A stretch of DNA of 64,000 bases from positions 1 through 64,000 of the forward strand of contig RXID01015574.1 in assembly GCA_005019695.1 (NCBI GenBank), in the 5' to 3' direction. Position 1 is the first letter of the stretch, and each line of letters begins with the position of its first letter. Position numbers and translations under genes: made by a program. Below the pieces are notes generated by a model. That model was not told the DNA's origin. It searched no databases and worked only from the letters and a program-made list of their open reading frames with translations. This document shows, in pieces, positions 58,755 to 64,000 of this stretch. This DNA comes from Trichopus zeylanicus subsp. travancoricus (Eukaryota; Streptophyta; Magnoliopsida; Dioscoreales; Dioscoreaceae).

Positions 58755-60068
58755 CAAAAACCACCTAAGAGAGAGGGTAAATTAGGTTTTTGAGAAACAA
58801 TAGTACTTTTTGATGAAACCAAAATCAAGTTGGTCCACCAAAATGATTTCAAGAAAATCTCAATCAATCATAATTGCAATTATGTAAATAGAGTAAAAAA
58901 AAGTATGTATCATGATGTAATGTAGTTCAAACACCAACTTCTCTTACTCTACGACTTTTGCCTCACTCTTGAAGACTTCAACTCTCCACTAGTGTGTCAT
59001 TTTGTTGGTGAAGCCAACCCCTTATAAAAGCTGTTGCTCCAACTGGCAAGACGAACTCTAATATAGAGCTTGAATCTCTCAACCACTCCTAATAATCTTG
59101 GAGTGTTTACATTTGATCACAAATAAGAAAATCAATTAATTTGTCTCACTACAAGATATCTCAAAGGAGAATAATAGCTTTGAAGATTTGAAAGTTGAAG
59201 AATAAGCCTTAGAGCTCTTAGAGGCTAGAGGGCTATTAAGAGCTTGTTATCTCAAATTTTAATTGCTCAAGAATGTACAAAAGTTCTTTAATGGACAAGT
59301 CTCAAGTCCTTAAATGCTTGTTTGGGGGAGAGCTAGCCATTACTAGTTATGCTCTGCGAGTTTGGGTATCCAAACCATAAGGTTCAAGTATCCGAAGTAT
59401 CCCAATGGTCAAATTTAACTAGCCATTATAATTGATGTCATAGTTTCAGGTGTCTGATAATAAGGTTTTGATGCCTGAACAACACAGGGTAGGGAGTCCG
59501 ACTAATACACTGGGCATTCATAGTCTAAATGGAGAGAGTTCAAAAGTTATAGCTTCTAAATCTTCGAGTGTCCAAAGTTGTGAATGATTTCAGATCTATT
59601 TCTACTATATTCGGGCATTGAACCCTTAAGTTCAGGTGTTTGAAGCTCACATAAAAAATTACTACTTTACTATAACTTTAATTTCATATTTGACATATTC
59701 TCAAACTGACCTTGGATAAATAATGAGCTAGTAAGGGTATTCAAAGATATGTTTGGGTATTAGCAAAAACTCTAAGCTAAGAATTTAATTAACAAATCTT
59801 TGACTCAAATAAAATAAAAAAAGCTAAACCTAGTAAGTTGTCTCTTATGCCTTCTTCATGCCAACTTCATTTCTTTAAGTTTCGTTTGTTAATCTACCAT
59901 CACACCTCATCTTCAATGATAACTTTATGTTCATCCACACTTGAGTCTTTTGAATGGGCTTGATCTTTATTTTGTGCTCGACTTGATTTCTAACTAAACA
60001 ATGCTTAAGAAAGTGATTAAATACAAAGTTCGTTCATCATCAAAACTATAAAAGGCAATAATATCCCC
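58755..60068 (-). mobile_element. Copia-like LTR, minus orientation
   Basis: On the minus strand it starts TTATTGCCTTTTATAG, TTTTGATGATGAACG at 60068 and ends near 58760 after ACCTAATTTACCCTCTCTC. It is the inverted counterpart of 6162-7640. Repeated phrases such as GGTTCAAGTATCCGAAG occur inside, as in the plus copy. Confidence 0.5.
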
Positions 60069-60340
60069 ATTTTTGATGATTACAAACCCACATAAGCATA
60101 AAATATGTAATCTAGTTGGTTAAAGAAATTTTGAATTTTAAAAGCAATAATAACTAGAGTCATGCAAATCATGGATTGTACTATACACAAAGTGTCATGG
60201 AAATGTGATGTGAACTCCTCCTTACTATAGCATCATGTAACAATAATAACAAAGATACCAATTACTCCCTCTTACTACAATTATTCCTCCTTACTAATAT
60301 TCTCTCCCTTTTGGCATAAACAAAGAAAGGGTGAAGAAGA
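60069..60340 (-). mobile_element. Internal 3' end of the minus Copia-like element
   Basis: On the minus strand CCAAAAGGGAGAG (near 60305) and ATCATCAAAAATGGGGATA (60068-60086) lie before the LTR. This is the arrangement common before the 3' LTR of SIRE-like Copia elements, where a CATCATCAAAAAGGGGGA polypurine tract is usual. No pol domain was recognised. Confidence 0.4.
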
Positions 60341-60798
60341 TACAAAGTATAGCCACAAATCGAAGACAAAGAGATAGTAGCAATAAGAGCATCCACAAAG
60401 ATAACAAGGCCATAAGAAAGGGCTCACAAAAATTCACAAAGATTCAATATACACATAAACCCAAAAAAAGCAAAACATAACAAGCATCCACAATATAAGC
60501 AACTACTAATATAACACAAAAGCCCACATTCATATACAAAAAAATAAGAGCCAAAAGATATAAACCATCCATAAGCATAGAGACCGCTCAGAAATACATC
60601 CACTAGACACAAGCAAACAATTATTCACAAAAAAGCATTATCAAACCACAAGTTGAAATTAAAAGCCATATAAGGGCACAAAATATGATAATAGGTATCT
60701 AAGCATTCAGGTCTAATCCAAAGCGATCTATGACTGCGGCCAACATTCTCTGAAGACAGTTGAGACACTCCAAGGCTTGTTGGGATCTTGTAGTTGTT
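60341..60798. other. Spacer before element D, no recognised feature
   Basis: AT-rich with short unsupported ORFs. Confidence 0.35.
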
Positions 60799-61610
60799 TG
60801 AGGTGATTTTTGCCACAATTAAAATATGATCCTAATTGAAACTTGTATGCTACTAAATTATAGCTCAAGTGTTAATCTCAATTGAATATAAATCGTGATC
60901 AAATTTGATCAAAAATTAAGCTTAATTGGGACCTAAGTTTTCAAAAAAAATTGGACTCAAGCTAAATTAGGTTGAGTAGGCCAGATATTTGGATCAAAAT
61001 TGGTCCAAAATTTATTTAAAATCTGGGTTAAAATAAAAAAATACAAGAATTCAGATTAAATAAATTCGTACAAAAATCCTTGACTGGATTTTTCTTACAA
61101 ATAAGTTCATGCACTAAAAATTTTACGAAAAAATTTAATAAAATCCTAAAATTACAATTGGCCTCTGTAAAATCTATGGTTTGTAAATAAATCTATCAAA
61201 ATTTTATATGTATTAATAAATTCCTAAAATTTTAATTTTCATAAATAAATCCTTCAAAAGTTCTTGTTTACAAATAAATCTAAATTGTATTCAAGAAAGA
61301 TCCCAAAAATTTTAAAACTTTACTGATAATTTTTTAATACATAGGTCCCTGAGATTTATAAATTTATAATTTGGTCCAAAATTTTTTGAGAAGAATTTGC
61401 AAATAATCCTTTTATAAATTTCATATCCAAAATGAGTACATTTTTTTTTTACAATTTCTTCATCTACAATAAACAAACTCATCTATATCTCTACAAAGAC
61501 CTATCCAATCTCAACTAGAATCATATCTACATTTAAAATTTAAATACTTCATTCATGATTCAAAATAAATTGATCAAGATCAATTTGGCCTAATCTCTAT
61601 CTCTCTAATA

Positions 61611-61622
61611 CCCATAAAACCC
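61611..61622 (+). promoter_or_regulatory. Putative TATA box of the LTR of D
   Basis: CCCATAAAACCC, at the same place as the TATA boxes of A, B and C, just before the GC-rich block. It is weaker than those of B and C. Confidence 0.4.
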
Positions 61623-61699
61623 ACGATCTCTTGTAGGGAGAAAAATTAGAAAATTGAGTTATAAATTGAAGAAGAAAGCGGATAAAGAAATACGGAAAA

Positions 61700-62690
61700 C
61701 ATAGAGAAGCATAAGTGAAACACTCAGCATTTTATCTTCTGTGTTCCCCTCCGGTTCTCCATGTCTCTTGCAAGGCCCTTTTCATCTTATTGTTGTCCTT
61801 CCTCTGGCTCCGGCTGAGGTACCCGCTGCCCTGTTTCTGCCTGCCATTGGCCGCACACTCGAGCTGCCACATCCTGCCACCATCAAAGGACCTGACCACA
61901 GCTCCGCGTACTGACGAGCGCAATGTTGCTTCATTGCCCTGCTTGCTAATCCCTGTCATGCCAAACTAGTCTTTGGTGAAGGCCCACGTCACCTCCGTCT
62001 TCTGCGCAAGCCACCGCCCATGTCTAGCTTGCCAGGACCGTGCAGCATGCACCTCCCCCTGAGTCGCTCTCCTCCAGCTTGTGACTAGCCCCACTGGCCT
62101 TTCCTCTGGCCACCCGTTGCCGCCAAAGGACTGGCTCCGGCTAGAGATGGCTGGACCCTGCCTTCTTCCCCAAATTGCAATCCATTGCACCAGCACCCTG
62201 AAGTCCCGTACGGCAGTCACGCAGTGGGCCTGCTTGCCCCATCTCACTGTTGACGCCCACCCACGATGGTGATCCCCACGCCAACCAAGCCTCAGGCATT
62301 GTTCCTCGCCGCTTGCTGGCCTTCGCCTCCAAGCTCTGCCCTGTCTGCACTCTGACCAACTCTTGCATTTGAGCTTCACTTGCCCGATCCAAGCATCACT
62401 GCATCCCTGCACCAACAGGCTATCCTTCCCCTTGGCAGTCCTGTACCCCACAACAACAGCCGGAGAAGCTGTCAACTTTGGCCATGTCCGGCCACATCCG
62501 GCTTAAGCATGAAGAAAGCCATGCTGTGGAGTTCGCCATCGCCGGAGAGGCAATCAGATCTAGCCACAACCGGCCAGATTTGGTTGAGAACCAAAGAAAA
62601 TGGCTCTGGCAGAAGGGTCTGGCTTGGATTGGCTCAGAAAAGGGATCAAAAGGGATCGAAAGGCAAGCCAAAGAATAAGAAGAAAGGGAG
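61700..62690 (+). other. GC-rich leader-like block in the LTR of D
   Basis: Much richer in G, C and CpG than the surroundings. Overlapping ORFs of up to 169 residues occur on both strands, none with a recognised domain. The start (CATGTCTCTTGCAAGGCCC) is shared with C at 42870. By its place after the TATA box it is probably the transcribed leader (R/U5) of the LTR. It is the least decayed such block here, suggesting that D is the youngest copy. Confidence 0.5.
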
Positions 62691-62979
62691 CTGGAGAGGA
62701 AAAGCAAAAAAAATAATATATTTGTTGGAAGCTAAGTATAAGGAGAGAGCAAAAAACAAAAAAAAAAATATATATAAAAAGGAGTTGTTGACTTAAAAAA
62801 AAAAAGCAAAAAATGGATAAAAAAAGAAAAAAATTACTGCAACAAAAAAAAGAAAGAGAAAAGAATTTGGCCTCACTTTTCTGCACTATTATCATTTACT
62901 TAGGTTCAACTCATGAGTTCATCCAAATATCAACTTCAATTTAGGGTTAGTTTACAGACTTGTTCAAAAGTTATATTTG

Positions 62980-63545
62980 GACAATGACCAGTTTATGAAT
63001 TCGCCAAATATCTAATCAGGCTAAGACTAACTTATGTGTTCATCAAATGTTTGATTAGATTAAGTCCTGCTTGTGAGTTCACCGAATGTCTATTTGGATT
63101 AAGATCAGCTTGCAAATTAACCGAATATCTATTCGGACAAAGATCAACCTACAGACTCACCAAACACCTTCTTGGGCTGGGACCAGTTTACGAGCTCGCC
63201 GAATATTTATTTAAGTTAAGGCTAGCTTGTAAGCTCATTGAATATTTTTACGGCCAAAGACTAGTTTGCAAGTTGACTAAATATTTTTCTAGACTAATGC
63301 TAACTTGCTTATCGTTTATTCGGACCAAGACCATCTTGTGAGCTTACCAAATATCTATTTAGAAGAAGGCTAACCTATGGTTTCAGCAATCGTTTATTTG
63401 GATTAATGTCAACTTATGAGCTTGTCGATTGTCTATTCAGACTAAGGTCAACCTACAAACTCATTGAATGTCTAAATTAAGGTCAATTTGAAAGCTCTCC
63501 AAAAATCTAAATTTATTCAAGGTCAATCTGTGGGCTTACCCAAAT
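62980..63545. repeat. ~40-bp minisatellite in the LTR of D
   Basis: About 14 units of the form GCTTGTGAGTTCACCGAATG plus TCTATTTGGATTAAGATCA. It stands where the 26-bp array is in C and the 23-bp array in A and B, but the unit is longer and different. It is followed by ATCATGGTAGTTTGAGAGCTC, matching C at 43905. Confidence 0.82.
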
Positions 63546-64000
63546 TTATCATGGTAGTTTGAGAGCTCTCAAACTAAATCAATTAAATTAACGTAATTCA
63601 ATCAAATTGGACAAATAAAACCATGTTGACTCAAACAAATCTCCAAATAAACCTAAATTGATCAAATAGATGGATTCAAAATCAACTTGAATGGGACCCA
63701 AGACCAAATTGAGTTGATCCAAACTAAATCGGTTCAAACCCAACCCCAATCAGGTTCAAATCAGGTGAGTCTAAAGGAAATCAAATTTGAATCAAACCCT
63801 AATCGGATTGAACTAAGTCTAAATCAAACCCTAATTGAGTTAAATCAAGTTCAAGCCAAACCTTGATTAGGTTAGATCAAACTCAAATTCAAATCAAAAC
63901 TAGGCCAAGCCTGAACCTAAATTAACTTGAACTTGAATCCAGTTCATTACGATTCAAACCCAAACCCACTAATGGGTTGAGCTTGGATCCATTAAGAATC

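Larger units (their letters stand above)
60799..64000 (+). mobile_element. Tat element D, 5' part of an LTR (runs off the window)
   Basis: It starts TGAGGTGATTTTTGCCAC, the cleanest LTR start in the window. Modules: AT-rich repeats (61040-61420), TATA region (61611-61622), GC-rich block (61700-62690), A-rich tract (62700-62870), ~40-bp array (62980-63545), GTTCAA block (63600-63960) and, at the edge, the first bases of a GGATCC-type 45-bp unit. The preceding bases do not look like a polypurine tract, so this is probably a true 5' LTR or a solo LTR. Confidence 0.78.

Noticed and set aside
61966..62475. 169-residue ORF (minus) and the 138-residue ORF at 62380-62796 (plus)
   Set aside because: GC-rich sequence has few stops; the ORFs overlap on both strands, show no domain and sit in the leader-like block of an LTR.

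Overview
This is plant (angiosperm) nuclear DNA. It holds one decayed host gene and is otherwise mostly long-terminal-repeat retrotransposons. The evidence for a plant is a spliced, N-terminally extended EngB-type GTPase relic, a Tourist-like MITE in one of its introns, and Ty3/gypsy elements of the Tat lineage, which is plant-specific. The species cannot be named from the sequence. Nothing prokaryotic is present, and I saw no rRNA gene, tRNA gene or CRISPR array.

Layout. (1) 1-4370: an EngB-like GTPase relic on the minus strand with six recognisable exons, at least two frameshifts, a lost splice acceptor and a changed G3 motif. (2) 4371-7857: intergenic relics, including a Copia-like LTR at 6162-7640. 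(3) 7858-24857: Tat element A on the minus strand (3' LTR, pol, gag, 5' LTR). (4) 24862-41584: Tat element B, also minus, with a truncated 3' LTR and a 6-kb 5' LTR. (5) 41585-42275: a short stretch ending in a polypurine tract. (6) 42276-57470: Tat element C on the plus strand. (7) 58271-60340: Copia-like LTRs in inverted arrangement. (8) 60799-64000: the 5' LTR of a fourth Tat copy, D (plus), running off the window.

The Tat copies share one plan: LTR, gag, aspartic protease, a long linker, RT, RNase H, a second RNase H, integrase ending in the same RYYA-stop, a minisatellite spacer, a polypurine tract, then the LTR. All coding regions are broken by stops and frameshifts, and key catalytic residues are changed (protease in A and B, RT in A, integrase in B and C), so none can act autonomously.

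The most unusual aspect is the LTRs. They reach 5-6 kb and consist largely of several unrelated degenerate minisatellites (units of about 23, 25-26, 45 and 50 bp) around a TATA-box/GC-rich core. Modules are lost, duplicated or rearranged between copies, and one LTR is flanked on both sides by element-internal signals. I found no new host system; the notable biology is the architecture and recombination history of this retroelement family.
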